From the NCBI RefSeq assembly GCF_000011645.1, contig NC_006270.3, positions 989,501 to 1,053,500 of the forward strand: a DNA stretch of 64,000 bases. The letters are read 5' to 3'. Below, one piece after another: positions 35,609-43,391 of this stretch; position 1 is the stretch's first letter, and each line of letters opens with the position of its first letter. The notes under the pieces were generated by a model that saw nothing but the letters and a program-made list of their open reading frames with translations, was not told the DNA's origin and searched no databases. The DNA comes from Bacillus licheniformis DSM 13 = ATCC 14580. Its GTDB lineage: Bacteria > Bacillota > Bacilli > Bacillales > Bacillaceae. The position numbers and the translations under genes were made by a program.

Positions 35609-35639
35609 AAACCGGGGAGGAAAATTCCCCGGTTTTTTT
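35609..35639 (+). terminator. Terminator after the yhdN relic
   Basis: AACCGGGGA and TCCCCGGTT stem with T run; retained from the former yhdN transcript. Confidence 0.85.
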
Positions 35640-35733
35640 GTGAAAAATCATTTTTTAGTACCAGGTAATAAAAAAAATTGTTATAATAATAAAGGGAAAC
35701 CTCATTCGACTACATCAATAAAGGAAGTGCCAT

Positions 35734-36333
35734 ATGTATCAATTTACTGGTTATGCTGCAAAAGCGATTCTTTCTTTGCGCGGCGGAATTAAAGTATACA
35801 ATAAAGAAAATCTTCCTAAAGACACAGGTTTCGTTATTGCCTGCACACATGCAGGATGGGTGGATGTCGTCGCACTGGGTGTCGGCATTTTGCCTATGGA
35901 AATTCATTACATGGCGAAAAAAGAGCTTTTTGAAAATAAATTAAGCGGTTCTTTTCTTTCAAGCATCAACGCTTTTCCCGTCGACAGGGAAAATCCCGGG
36001 CCAAGCAGCATCAAAACCCCGATCAAGCTGTTGAAAGAAGGAAAAATCGTCGGCATTTTCCCAAGCGGAACGAGATCATCTGAAGACGTTCCATTGAAAA
36101 GAGGGGCTGTCACGATCGCCCAGATGGGAAAAGCGCCGCTTGTGCCGGCTGCATACAGCGGCCCTTCCAACGGAAAAGAGCTTTTCAAGAGAGGCAAAAT
36201 GAAACTGATCATCGGCGAACCGCTCAATCAGGAAGATTTCGCTCAATACTCGTCAAAAGAAAAGCTGGTCAAAATGACGGAGGCTTTGAATGACAGTATT
36301 AAAGCTTTGGAGAAAAAGCTGGAGCAGCTATAA
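35734..36333 (+). CDS. plsC: 1-acyl-sn-glycerol-3-phosphate acyltransferase PlsC
   Basis: A 199-aa membrane-associated acyltransferase making phosphatidic acid from lysophosphatidic acid. The catalytic HX4D is in CTHAGWVDVVAL near residue 33. Motif II/III include FPVDRENPGPSS and IFPSGTRSSED, and motif IV is PLVPAAYSGPS. Length and position match B. subtilis YhdO (PlsC). SD AAAGGAAG precedes ATG 35734. It is essential for phospholipid synthesis in Bacillus. Confidence 0.95.
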   Translation: MYQFTGYAAKAILSLRGGIKVYNKENLPKDTGFVIACTHAGWVDVVALGVGILPMEIHYMAKKELFENKLSGSFLSSINAFPVDRENPGPSSIKTPIKLLKEGKIVGIFPSGTRSSEDVPLKRGAVTIAQMGKAPLVPAAYSGPSNGKELFKRGKMKLIIGEPLNQEDFAQYSSKEKLVKMTEALNDSIKALEKKLEQL

Positions 36334-36353
36334 TTCAAACATACGCAGGGAAA

Positions 36354-36378
36354 AACAGCTTCTCATGCACAGAGAGGC
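36354..36378 (+). terminator. Terminator after plsC
   Basis: AACAGC and GCTGTT arms, extended by TCTC/GAG pairs around a short loop, followed by eight T. Confidence 0.75.
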
Positions 36379-36494
36379 TGTTTTTTTTATTTTTCTAAAA
36401 TTCACCTTGCACTCCATTTTTATGATAAAATAGCAGCGTTTTTATTTTTTATGCAGTATGTTAGAACTATGGTTATTGGTGGAGGAGCTCATAC

Positions 36495-36860
36495 ATGAAA
36501 TGGTATTTGAAAGCAATAAAAAACTATGCAGGATTTACGGGAAGGGCGAGGCGAAAGGAATTTTGGCTGTTTTGCCTTTTCTCATACATGGTTCTGGTCA
36601 TCTACGGATTTTTTAAAGCCATTCTGCATCTTCCGGAATATGAAATAGAGACATTTTTAGGAATGGTTTATTTGCTCGCCAACCTTGTGCCGGGCTTGGC
36701 CGTCACGATCCGCAGATTGCATGATACAGGGAAAAGCGGATTCTGGATCTTTATCGGTTTAATTCCTCTCATTGGAAAGATCATTTTGCTCATTATGCTT
36801 TGTCAAGACAGTGAAAAAGGGGAAAATCAATACGGGCCGAACCCGAAGACAGCGCTCTAA
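36495..36860 (+). CDS. DUF805 family membrane protein
   Basis: A 121-aa protein with the DUF805 pattern: start YLKAIKNYAGFTGRARRKEFW, hydrophobic segments near residues 28-48, 54-72 and 82-104, RRLHDTGKSGFWI in the middle and a terminal GENQYGPNP. The family is widespread and of unknown function. SD GGAGGAG lies before ATG 36495. Own terminator follows, so it is probably monocistronic. Confidence 0.88.
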   Translation: MKWYLKAIKNYAGFTGRARRKEFWLFCLFSYMVLVIYGFFKAILHLPEYEIETFLGMVYLLANLVPGLAVTIRRLHDTGKSGFWIFIGLIPLIGKIILLIMLCQDSEKGENQYGPNPKTAL

Positions 36861-36863
36861 GCG

Positions 36864-36892
36864 AAAACCGCCTGAGGACAGGCGGTTTTTTT
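36864..36892. terminator. Terminator after the DUF805 gene
   Basis: AACCGCCTG and CAGGCGGTT stem, loop AGGA, T run; faces the convergent acyltransferase gene. Confidence 0.85.
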
Positions 36893-38168
36893 AATTGCCG
36901 GGTGCAGTTGCTTTTTCTAAAAACAAAAGCAGTTCCTGCCAAAATGTTTGAGCTGCAATGGCATCGTATTCAGTTTTTCCGCCATAGGCTATTTTTCTGC
37001 TTTTTCTTCCGGATGTCGGAAAGTATGGAGGCCTGATATTATGACCGGCTTTTTCAAAATACAGATGTTTAACAGAATAAGAGAATCTGTTCTTTTTCAG
37101 CCGTTCTTCGATTTTCTCGTTCATTGAGGCAGAGGGCCATACTAAATCGTCAGTGCTTGAAGTTAACAGTATAGGACCTTTAATAAGTTCCGCTTTAATG
37201 ATTGCAGGATGATCATCTTTCACTTTTCGTAAAGCCTTTTGGTAAAGATCAAGAAAAGCATGAGGCTGTCTTGTGAGCTTATGTTTCATCATATTCCACA
37301 GCTGAGGAAGCGAAAACATCGGCAGCGGTGCAAAGGCGAGCGGTGCGCCGTTCAGGCTCCAGGAAGATGTCTGCCGGAATTTTTTTAATCCAACCCCTTG
37401 AAAGACGACTCCGCCGCCTACATGAGAAACGACAAAGCGGATTTCAGGAAAATGAGAACCTATTAACAGCGCCAGTTCGCCGCCTTTTGACCGTCCGCAT
37501 ATTCCGATCTGACGATGATGAAGTCCTTCCTGGCGACCGAGCCAATCGATCGCTTTTTGAAAGTATTCAAGCGGAATTTCAACCAGTTTTTTAGGCAGCT
37601 GTTTGTATTGAAAATAAGGGATTGCAAGTGTTGCGTATCCGTAATTTGCTAACATGCCTGCCATTGTTTCGTCAAGGCCGCCGTCAGATCCCCCTAATAT
37701 AATGATTGCGGGAGGGCGGTTAACGGCAAGCGGGCGAAAAAAAGTGCCGCACAACCCATCTTCGTTTACTTCCAGTCTATCAACTGTTTCAGAAAGCAGC
37801 ACTCGTTTTATTTCTTTACTCAAGATGATGCGTTCTTTTTGCTTCACTTCAATACGGTAAGCGGACGGATGAACCGATTTTTTGTAAAACGAGCAGGAAG
37901 ATTCAACAGCCTGCATTGACCAAAAAAGCCCCATTTGATCTTTAGACTGGTAGGTTCCTTTTAGTGGGGCTGCTGCTGCAGGGTCGACTTCTCCTAATCT
38001 ATTCGCTTGAAAAACAGCGTGTGATCTCCACTCTGCGTCAGCTTCATCTTTCACTGTAACGATGATATCAATGGTGTCAAACGGTTGAAGTCCGCTTATC
38101 TTCAAGTTTATTTTTTCATCCCATTTGGAAACTGCAGGTATGTGCAAAACCGGTTGCAAGGTAATCAA
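36891..38168 (-). CDS. Acyl-CoA thioesterase/BAAT-family alpha/beta hydrolase
   Basis: A 425-aa protein. An N-terminal beta-sandwich (about 1-130) of the acyl-CoA thioester hydrolase/bile-acid-CoA acyltransferase family precedes an alpha/beta-hydrolase domain. The nucleophile elbow is GICGRSKGGELAL, with the likely Ser near residue 225, though the first elbow residue pattern GxSxG is shifted. Asp in STDDLVWP and His in AGHNIRPP complete the triad. Substrates are probably acyl-CoAs or drug-like esters. Its TTG start overlaps the TetR stop, so the TetR protein is the likely repressor of this two-gene unit. Confidence 0.82.
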   Translation of the reverse strand: MITLQPVLHIPAVSKWDEKINLKISGLQPFDTIDIIVTVKDEADAEWRSHAVFQANRLGEVDPAAAAPLKGTYQSKDQMGLFWSMQAVESSCSFYKKSVHPSAYRIEVKQKERIILSKEIKRVLLSETVDRLEVNEDGLCGTFFRPLAVNRPPAIIILGGSDGGLDETMAGMLANYGYATLAIPYFQYKQLPKKLVEIPLEYFQKAIDWLGRQEGLHHRQIGICGRSKGGELALLIGSHFPEIRFVVSHVGGGVVFQGVGLKKFRQTSSWSLNGAPLAFAPLPMFSLPQLWNMMKHKLTRQPHAFLDLYQKALRKVKDDHPAIIKAELIKGPILLTSSTDDLVWPSASMNEKIEERLKKNRFSYSVKHLYFEKAGHNIRPPYFPTSGRKSRKIAYGGKTEYDAIAAQTFWQELLLFLEKATAPGN

Positions 38169-38761
38169 GACGGCACTTCCTTTTCAAGTTTTGTGTAAAA
38201 TAAATCGACGCACTCTTCAACATAGTCATCAATCCGATCATTGAACGACTCCTTGAATCCGGGCAAATGTTGAAACATAATATATTGATTCAGTAAACCG
38301 AAAAACATTTGGCTTAACATTTGAAAGTTGCCGTCTGAAATTTTTTTTTCGGCGTAGAGCTTTGCAAAATAAGCCTCTAAAAAGCGGTTGAGACGGCGGG
38401 GAATATCCATGATTAATTCGCAAACTTCCTTATCCTGTACTGCATCATTAAAGTAAAGTAAAAAAACAGTACCTTTTTCCAGGTTTTCTTTTAGATATGC
38501 TTTCGCAATGAATGAGAGGTCTTGTCGTAAATCGCCGCTCAGTATTCCTTCAAGTTCTCCAATAAAATCTCCCGATGACACATGTTGAATAACACTTTCC
38601 CGAAATAAATTCTGTTTATTTCCGAAGTGTCTAAAAAGGGTCAAATGATTGACGCCTGCTTTTTGGGCAATTTCTCTGGTGGATGCGGCTTGATATCCTT
38701 TTTCTTTGAAAAGGGCAAGCGCCGCTTGGATTAATCGATCCCTTGTAGATTGTGCTGACAT
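38165..38761 (-). CDS. TetR-family repressor
   Basis: A 198-aa protein with an N-terminal TetR HTH (residues 5-50, TREIAQKAGVNHLTLFRHFGNKQNLF) and an all-helical ligand domain. The frame extends upstream to 38785, but AGGAGGG 5 nt before ATG 38761 fixes the start. It is co-transcribed with the acyl-hydrolase gene (4-nt overlap). Two matching palindromes stand just upstream, indicating autorepression. Ligand unknown, plausibly a fatty acid or acyl-CoA. Confidence 0.9.
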   Translation of the reverse strand: MSAQSTRDRLIQAALALFKEKGYQAASTREIAQKAGVNHLTLFRHFGNKQNLFRESVIQHVSSGDFIGELEGILSGDLRQDLSFIAKAYLKENLEKGTVFLLYFNDAVQDKEVCELIMDIPRRLNRFLEAYFAKLYAEKKISDGNFQMLSQMFFGLLNQYIMFQHLPGFKESFNDRIDDYVEECVDLFYTKLEKEVPS

Positions 38762-38776
38762 AAGTCCCTCCTGAAA

Positions 38777-38794
38777 TGTAATCACTTGATTACA
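38777..38794. promoter_or_regulatory. TetR operator 1
   Basis: TGTAATCA-CT-TGATTACA, a perfect 8+2+8 palindrome 16 bp upstream of the TetR start codon. Confidence 0.75.
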
Positions 38795-38813
38795 TGATAA
38801 TTGAATTTTGCTC

Positions 38814-38831
38814 TGTAATCAAGTGGTTACA
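38814..38831. promoter_or_regulatory. TetR operator 2
   Basis: TGTAATCA-AG-TGGTTACA, the same 18-bp palindrome with one mismatch, centred 37 bp from operator 1. Confidence 0.7.
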
Positions 38832-38842
38832 TATTTTGAACG

Positions 38843-38876
38843 CAAAAAAAAGAGGATACAAATTCATTGTATCCCC
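38843..38876 (-). terminator. Terminator after yhdP
   Basis: GGATACAA and TTGTATCC with a 5-nt loop; an A run on the plus strand gives eight T on the yhdP strand. Confidence 0.8.
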
Positions 38877-38892
38877 CGGTTTGTTCACAATG

Positions 38893-40215
38893 TTATTCCG
38901 CTTCTTCAAGCAGCGGCGTTTCCGCAGCTTTTTTCACCTCAACGTATGAAACATGGTGGCCGTCGATTTCGTTGATCGTGAATTCAAATCCCTGCTCGGT
39001 GATCATGTCGCCTTTTTGGACGTCATATTTTTGCGTCAGGAACCATCCGCCGATCGTGTCAATCTCCTCATTGTCGAGCTGAATGCCGAGCAAATCGTTG
39101 ACCTGGTTGACGAGCACTTTGCCGTCGAGAATGTAGTGGTTTTCGCCGATTTTGCGGATTTCATTAATTTCATCAATATCGAATTCGTCGCGGATTTCGC
39201 CGACGATTTCTTCAATGATGTCTTCGACCGTCACGAGTCCGGCCGTTCCGCCGTATTCATCAGAAAGGATCGCCATATGAACGCGCTCTTTCTGCATTTT
39301 CAGAAGCAGATCGTGGATCGGAACGGTTTCGATCACATGAATGATCGGATTGATAAACTGTTCAATCGTGTCTTCTTTGGAGCATTCTCCGCTGATGCAG
39401 GCCGTCAGTATTTCCTTGACATTGATGACGCCGACGATGTTGTCCTTATCACCGTCTTCGACGGGATAGCGGGTATAGCCTTCGGCCTTCGTGATGTCAA
39501 TCATCTCGGCGATTTTCATATCATTTGGAAAACTGACGACTTCTGTTCTCGGGATCATGATTTCCTTGGCAAGACGGTCATCGAATTCAAAAATTTTGTT
39601 GACATATTTGAACTCAGATTGATTGATTTCGCCGCTTTTATAGCTTTCTGACAGAATAATTCGCAGCTCTTCCTCTGAGTGCGCCATTTCATTTTCAGAA
39701 ACCGCTTCAAGGCCAAACGCTTTCGTCAACAGCCTTGCTGATCCGTTCAGCGCCCAGATGAATGGGAACATAATGCGGTAGAACCAGATCAAAGGTTTTG
39801 CAAAAAGAAAGGAAACGGCTTCCGCTTTTTGGATCGCAAGCGTCTTCGGAGCGAGCTCGCCGACAACCACATGCAAAAACGTAATCAAGCTGAAGGCGAT
39901 CACGACTGAAACGATGTGTGATACAGAGCTCGGAATGCTCCATTTAACAAATAGCGGTTCAAGCAGCCGGGCGACCGTCGGCTCCCCGAGCCATCCGAGA
40001 CCGAGAGCCGTCAAAGTGATGCCGAGCTGGCAGGCCGATAAATATTCGTCTAAGTGCGTAATGACTTTTTTCACCGAAATCGCTGTTTTGTTTCCTTCAG
40101 CAATGAGCTGATCAACCCGCGAGCTTCTGATTCTGATAATCGCAAACTCAGACGCTACGAAAAATGCTGTTAAAGCAATTAATACAGCAACAAAAATCAA
40201 ATTAACTATTTCCAA
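38893..40215 (-). CDS. yhdP: CorC/HlyC-type membrane protein YhdP (MpfA, magnesium efflux)
   Basis: A 440-aa protein. The DUF21/CNNM membrane domain (about 1-180) includes FVASEFAIIRIRSSRVDQLIAEGN and CQLGITLTALGLGWLGEPT. Two CBS domains follow (about 200-330, MIPRTEVV and LSDEYGGTAGLVT), then the C-terminal CorC/HlyC domain. B. subtilis YhdP has been identified as the Mg2+ exporter MpfA. The start is TTG 40215; its AGGAGG lies 37 nt upstream, and the gap contains a hairpin. It follows yhdQ on the same strand, 60 nt apart. Confidence 0.93.
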   Translation of the reverse strand: MEIVNLIFVAVLIALTAFFVASEFAIIRIRSSRVDQLIAEGNKTAISVKKVITHLDEYLSACQLGITLTALGLGWLGEPTVARLLEPLFVKWSIPSSVSHIVSVVIAFSLITFLHVVVGELAPKTLAIQKAEAVSFLFAKPLIWFYRIMFPFIWALNGSARLLTKAFGLEAVSENEMAHSEEELRIILSESYKSGEINQSEFKYVNKIFEFDDRLAKEIMIPRTEVVSFPNDMKIAEMIDITKAEGYTRYPVEDGDKDNIVGVINVKEILTACISGECSKEDTIEQFINPIIHVIETVPIHDLLLKMQKERVHMAILSDEYGGTAGLVTVEDIIEEIVGEIRDEFDIDEINEIRKIGENHYILDGKVLVNQVNDLLGIQLDNEEIDTIGGWFLTQKYDVQKGDMITEQGFEFTINEIDGHHVSYVEVKKAAETPLLEEAE

Positions 40216-40221
40216 TTAGGA

Positions 40222-40247
40222 CCTTCACTCTAGCGTGAGAATGAAGG
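40222..40247 (-). promoter_or_regulatory. Hairpin between SD and start codon of yhdP
   Basis: CCTTCA (40222-40227) pairs with TGAAGG (40242-40247), extended by CTC/GAG with a 2-nt bulge. AGGAGGTG (40251-40258) lies on one side and TTG 40215 on the other. Linear SD spacing is far too long, but with the hairpin folded it shrinks to about 9-10 nt. Confidence 0.65.
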
Positions 40248-40275
40248 TAACACCTCCTGTTTAGTAAAAGATTAA

Positions 40276-40701
40276 CTAAAGCAGCAGCAAAAATGACTGG
40301 ATGACCGTCATTTTTTCAGGAGAAAGACGGCTTTTCAGAATCTTCCGTTCATCGGGATTCAGCCGTTTCAATCTGTTTATGATCACGGAGATATTGTCAT
40401 TGACATGATCGATTTCCGTTGTCAGGCTTCCAATTTCATCATCATTCACAGTTGAAGAGGGAAACTGGTTTTCCAGCCTTTCTTTAATGTCGGACAGGGC
40501 CAATCTCTGCTGCTTGCAGTCCATAATAAACTTCAGCCGTTTGAGAGCGGCTTCATCGTAATAACGGTAGTTTGAACATGATCTGTCAGGCGTTAACAGC
40601 CCGAGATTCGTATAATAATCGACAGTCCGTTTTGTTACGCCTGCAGCAGCTGCTAATTCGCCAATGCGATATTTCTCTGCCCCATCTGCATCCCTCCTCA
40701 A
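40276..40701 (-). CDS. yhdQ: MerR-family regulator YhdQ (CueR-like)
   Basis: A regulator of up to 141 aa. The MerR HTH is KYRIGELAAAAGVTKRTVDYYTNLGLL, with YRYYDEAALKRL following, then a coiled-coil dimerisation helix. B. subtilis YhdQ is named CueR (copper). The C-terminal cysteine pair typical of CueR copper sensors is not seen here; the only cysteines are in DRSCSNYR and MDCKQQ. The start is unclear: in-frame TTG 40701 has no good SD, while a perfect AGGAGGG lies inside the frame with an optimally spaced but out-of-frame ATG. A one-base G indel at the 5' end is possible. Confidence 0.8.
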   Translation of the reverse strand: MRRDADGAEKYRIGELAAAAGVTKRTVDYYTNLGLLTPDRSCSNYRYYDEAALKRLKFIMDCKQQRLALSDIKERLENQFPSSTVNDDEIGSLTTEIDHVNDNISVIINRLKRLNPDERKILKSRLSPEKMTVIQSFLLLL

Positions 40702-41015
40702 CCATCACGTTATAGTTATAAAACATTTTAATATATTAGAAGCTGTTTATACAAGTTAATTGATCAAAAAAAGGCGTAAAATTGATGCAAAAACCTTTAT
40801 TTATCTAAATATTCGAGAAAATATTGTTAGATTTAAAGTTTAGACATTTGACTGACTCTTTTTTAATAAAGTAAGATAATAGTATATATTTGGCTTGGAG
40901 GTGGTTGGATGGGGCCCTCTGCATAGTCATTTTTACAGAACGCACATCAGCCTTATTAAGGGAATTTGAATTCATCAGGAGGTGACTCCTTATCCTTTGT
41001 GAAGGATAAGGTTAA
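40702..41015. other. Divergent yhdQ-yhdT intergenic region
   Basis: About 314 nt, AT-rich. It holds the yhdQ promoter side (TATAACTATAA near 40715), a possible yhdT promoter (TTGACTGACTC...TAAGATAAT, about 40850-40878) and a roughly 130-nt yhdT leader ending in the SD-hairpin-start arrangement. No MerR-type 19-bp spaced palindrome was found by eye. Confidence 0.4.
40988..41011 (+). promoter_or_regulatory. Hairpin between SD and start codon of yhdT
   Basis: CCTTATCCT (40988-40996) and AGGATAAGG (41003-41011) form a perfect 9-bp stem, loop TTGTGA. AGGAGGTGA (40977-40985) ends 2 nt before it and ATG 41016 begins 4 nt after it. Linear SD spacing is about 30 nt; folded spacing is about 6-9 nt. 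Confidence 0.75.
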
Positions 41016-42389
41016 ATGGACGATATTGTTAGTCTGATAATCATCGGGATTCTGATTGCTTTAACTGCTTTTTTCGTGGCATCGGAATTTGCGATTGTCA
41101 GAGTCAGAAGCTCCCGTATTGATCAGCTGATTGCTGAAGGAAACAAAAAGGCGGTCCGCGCAAAACAAGTGGTGTCGGATTTGGATGAATACCTTTCAGC
41201 TTGCCAGCTCGGTATTACGATTACAGCGCTTGGACTCGGCTGGATGGGGGAGCCGACGGTTAAAAAGGTGCTGCATCCGGTCTTTGAAAGCCTGCATGTT
41301 TCTGGCGCTGTATCGCACGCTCTTTCAGTTGCCATTGCATTTTTAGTGATTACATTCCTGAACGTCGTGGTTGGAGAACTCGCTCCAAAAACCATCGCGA
41401 TTCAAAAAGCCGAACAGATGACGCTGTGGCTGGCGGGACCTCTGCACTTTTTCAATGTTGTCATGTTCCCGTTCATCTGGACGCTGAACGCCTCAGCCAG
41501 AGTGCTGACCGGGTTATTCGGTTTGAAGCCTGCTTCGGAAAAGGATGAATCCCATTCGGAGGAAGAGCTGCGAATCCTGTTATCAGAAAGCTACAAAAGC
41601 GGAGAAATCAATCCGTCTGAATATAGATATGTCAATAAAATCTTTGAATTCGACAATCGAATCGCCAAAGAAATTATGGTGCCGCGTACGGAAATCGCCT
41701 CTGTCCCGCTGGATATGCCGATTGATGAGGCCATTTCGGTCATGCTGCAAGAAAAATATACGCGCTGGCCCGTCTATAAAGGCGATAAGGATCATGTCAT
41801 CGGCATGATCAATACGAAACAGCTGTTTACGGATATGCTCATGATGTCAGAGGCAGAGAAAAAGCTGCTGTCTCTTGAAGCCTACGTCCGTCCGGTTATT
41901 GAAGTCATTGAAACCGTGCCTGTTCAAAAGCTGCTGATCAAAATGCAGCGGGAACGGATTCACATGGCGATCTTAACGGATGAGTACGGAGGGACATCGG
42001 GTCTTGTGACGGCCGAGGATATTCTTGAAGAAATCGTCGGGGAGATCAGGGACGAATTCGATGAAGACGAAAAACCGCTCATCGAAAAAGTTTCCGATCA
42101 CGAATACATCATGGATGGAAAAGTGAGAATCGATCAGGTCAATGAGCTGTTTGAAGACGATATCGAGGAAGAGGAAGTCGAAACTGTCGGCGGACTTGTG
42201 CTGAAAGAAAACATAGATATCGCGGAAGGCCAGGCGGTGCATATCGGCTCTTACACGATAACGGTTCTCGAAATGGAAGGGCGTCTGATTAAGCACGTCG
42301 AAGTCAAGCGGGAACAAACAACAGAACATGTAGAGCTGGCACCGGCAAATCCGGTCGTCGTAAACGAAATCACCTTGAGCGAAAAATAG
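41016..42389 (+). CDS. yhdT: CorC/HlyC-type membrane protein YhdT
   Basis: A 457-aa paralog of YhdP with the same architecture. The DUF21 membrane domain has FVASEFAIVRVRSSRIDQLIAEGN and CQLGITITALGLGWMGEPT. Two CBS domains (MVPRTEIASV, LTDEYGGTSGLVT) and a C-terminal CorC_HlyC domain follow. Presumed role in Mg2+ or related cation movement by homology; not proven for YhdT. Translation start is set by the unusual SD-hairpin-ATG layout. A 13-bp perfect terminator hairpin overlaps its stop codon. Confidence 0.92.
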   Translation: MDDIVSLIIIGILIALTAFFVASEFAIVRVRSSRIDQLIAEGNKKAVRAKQVVSDLDEYLSACQLGITITALGLGWMGEPTVKKVLHPVFESLHVSGAVSHALSVAIAFLVITFLNVVVGELAPKTIAIQKAEQMTLWLAGPLHFFNVVMFPFIWTLNASARVLTGLFGLKPASEKDESHSEEELRILLSESYKSGEINPSEYRYVNKIFEFDNRIAKEIMVPRTEIASVPLDMPIDEAISVMLQEKYTRWPVYKGDKDHVIGMINTKQLFTDMLMMSEAEKKLLSLEAYVRPVIEVIETVPVQKLLIKMQRERIHMAILTDEYGGTSGLVTAEDILEEIVGEIRDEFDEDEKPLIEKVSDHEYIMDGKVRIDQVNELFEDDIEEEEVETVGGLVLKENIDIAEGQAVHIGSYTITVLEMEGRLIKHVEVKREQTTEHVELAPANPVVVNEITLSEK

Positions 42390-42405
42390 CTCAAGGTGAT
42401 TTTTT
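42368..42405 (+). terminator. Terminator after yhdT
   Basis: AATCACCTTGAGC and GCTCAAGGTGATT, perfect 13-bp stem with T run; the left arm is coding sequence of yhdT. Confidence 0.9.
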
Positions 42406-42424
42406 ATTTTAAGAAAAAAGTCAT

Positions 42425-42467
42425 TTGAACAGGAACATTCGTTCGTATATAATGGGAACAAACGTTC
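42425..42467 (+). promoter_or_regulatory. SOS promoter with two LexA boxes
   Basis: TTGAAC (42425-42430) and TATAAT (42448-42453) are 17 bp apart. GAACATTCGTTC (42433-42444) fills the spacer and GAACAAACGTTC (42456-42467) covers the start region. Both fit the Bacillus LexA consensus GAAC-N4-GTTC. DNA-damage induction of the downstream lysis cassette is inferred. Confidence 0.8.
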
Positions 42468-42486
42468 TGTGTGAGAGGTGATTGAT

Positions 42487-42888
42487 TTGCTGTGGTACGA
42501 GATCATTTCGGAGGAAGAGAGAAAAACGTATATTAAGCGGATCGAATTTCATTTGAGGAATTGGAAAAATTACAAAGCCGCCGTGCTCAATTTAGAAAGG
42601 AGAATGGAGAAGGAGCAAAAGAATGGGCTCGCCGTCAAAGAAAGAAACGCTGAATATCGGATCGACGCCGAAAAAAGGCTCTATCAATTTTTGCTTGATT
42701 CGATGGAAACGGCTGTCTCCGAATTGGATGAACTCGAGCGGAAGCTGGTAGAATGCCGGTATATTCATAACTGGAGCATGGGCAAATGCGCGATGGAAAT
42801 CGGCTACAGCGAAAAAACGCTGTTTTTAATGAAAAAATCGCTGCTGGACAAGCTGCTTGTCAGCTTGGCGGCGATCACGAATATTTAA
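42487..42888 (+). CDS. Phage late-gene activator-like protein (ArpU/Xpf type)
   Basis: A 133-aa helical protein. The N-terminal half is charged; the C-terminal half looks like a sigma-region-4-type HTH (ELERKLVECRYIHNWSM and IGYSEKTLFLMKKSLLDKL). This is the profile of ArpU/RinA or PBSX Xpf-like activators of phage late genes. The start is TTG 42487, 6 nt after AGAGGTG (in-frame GTG 42478 overlaps the SD). It is driven by the LexA-boxed promoter and ended by a hairpin; holin and amidase follow. Confidence 0.7.
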   Translation: MLWYEIISEEERKTYIKRIEFHLRNWKNYKAAVLNLERRMEKEQKNGLAVKERNAEYRIDAEKRLYQFLLDSMETAVSELDELERKLVECRYIHNWSMGKCAMEIGYSEKTLFLMKKSLLDKLLVSLAAITNI

Positions 42889-42898
42889 CGCACGGCGG

Positions 42899-42933
42899 GA
42901 AGGGGCTTGTTTAAGACAAGCCCTTCTTTTTTT
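42899..42933 (+). terminator. Terminator after the activator gene
   Basis: GAAGGGGCTTGT and ACAAGCCCTTC with a 5-nt loop and seven T. It separates the activator from the lysis genes, which therefore need their own promoter between about 42935 and 43025. Confidence 0.9.
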
Positions 42934-43103
42934 GCGCTGCTTCAGTTTTTTTTCAGGTTCTTGACGCGATGATGACGCGGGAGAGAGCGGTTTTTCTTTT
43001 ATGATAATGACAAGCTTTAAACAGCGGGGAGGTTTAACAAATGTGATGATACAAATGCCGGTCAATGTTTGAGACAAACGCTTCAGGAAAGGAGGAGAAG
43101 AAC

Positions 43104-43391
43104 ATGGATTTTTCTGAAATCGCGCTCGTTCCGCTGATTACGGGATTGGTGCATACAGTAAAGCTTGTCGGCATTCAGAAACGATTTCTCCCCATCTGTG
43201 CAATTGTCTTCGGCATCTCGATTTCTCTGTTGTTTACCGCAGGGAACTGGAAGGAAGACATGATGATCGGAACTTGGCTTGGATTGTCATCAGTTGGATT
43301 TTACTCCGGTTCAAAAAACGTCTTGAAACCATTATCAAAGGAGGAAATTGAACATGAAGATTTATTTGGATCCGGGACACGGCGGAAGTGA
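43104..43391 (+). CDS. Phage-type holin
   Basis: A 95-aa protein with three hydrophobic segments (about residues 6-24, 30-47 and 54-70) and a charged C-terminal tail. This is the size and topology of small phage holins such as the A118 Hol118 type. AAAGGAGGAG precedes ATG 43104; the frame begins slightly upstream at 43065 without SD support. Its last 38 nt overlap the start of the amidase, a typical holin-endolysin arrangement. It would permeabilise the membrane so the amidase can reach the wall. Confidence 0.8.
   Translation: MDFSEIALVPLITGLVHTVKLVGIQKRFLPICAIVFGISISLLFTAGNWKEDMMIGTWLGLSSVGFYSGSKNVLKPLSKEEIEHEDLFGSGTRRK

Noticed and set aside
38953..39651. 232-aa ORF on the plus strand inside yhdP
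   Set aside because: Antisense shadow of a well-supported CorC-family gene; no SD and Asp/Phe-rich composition typical of reversed codons.
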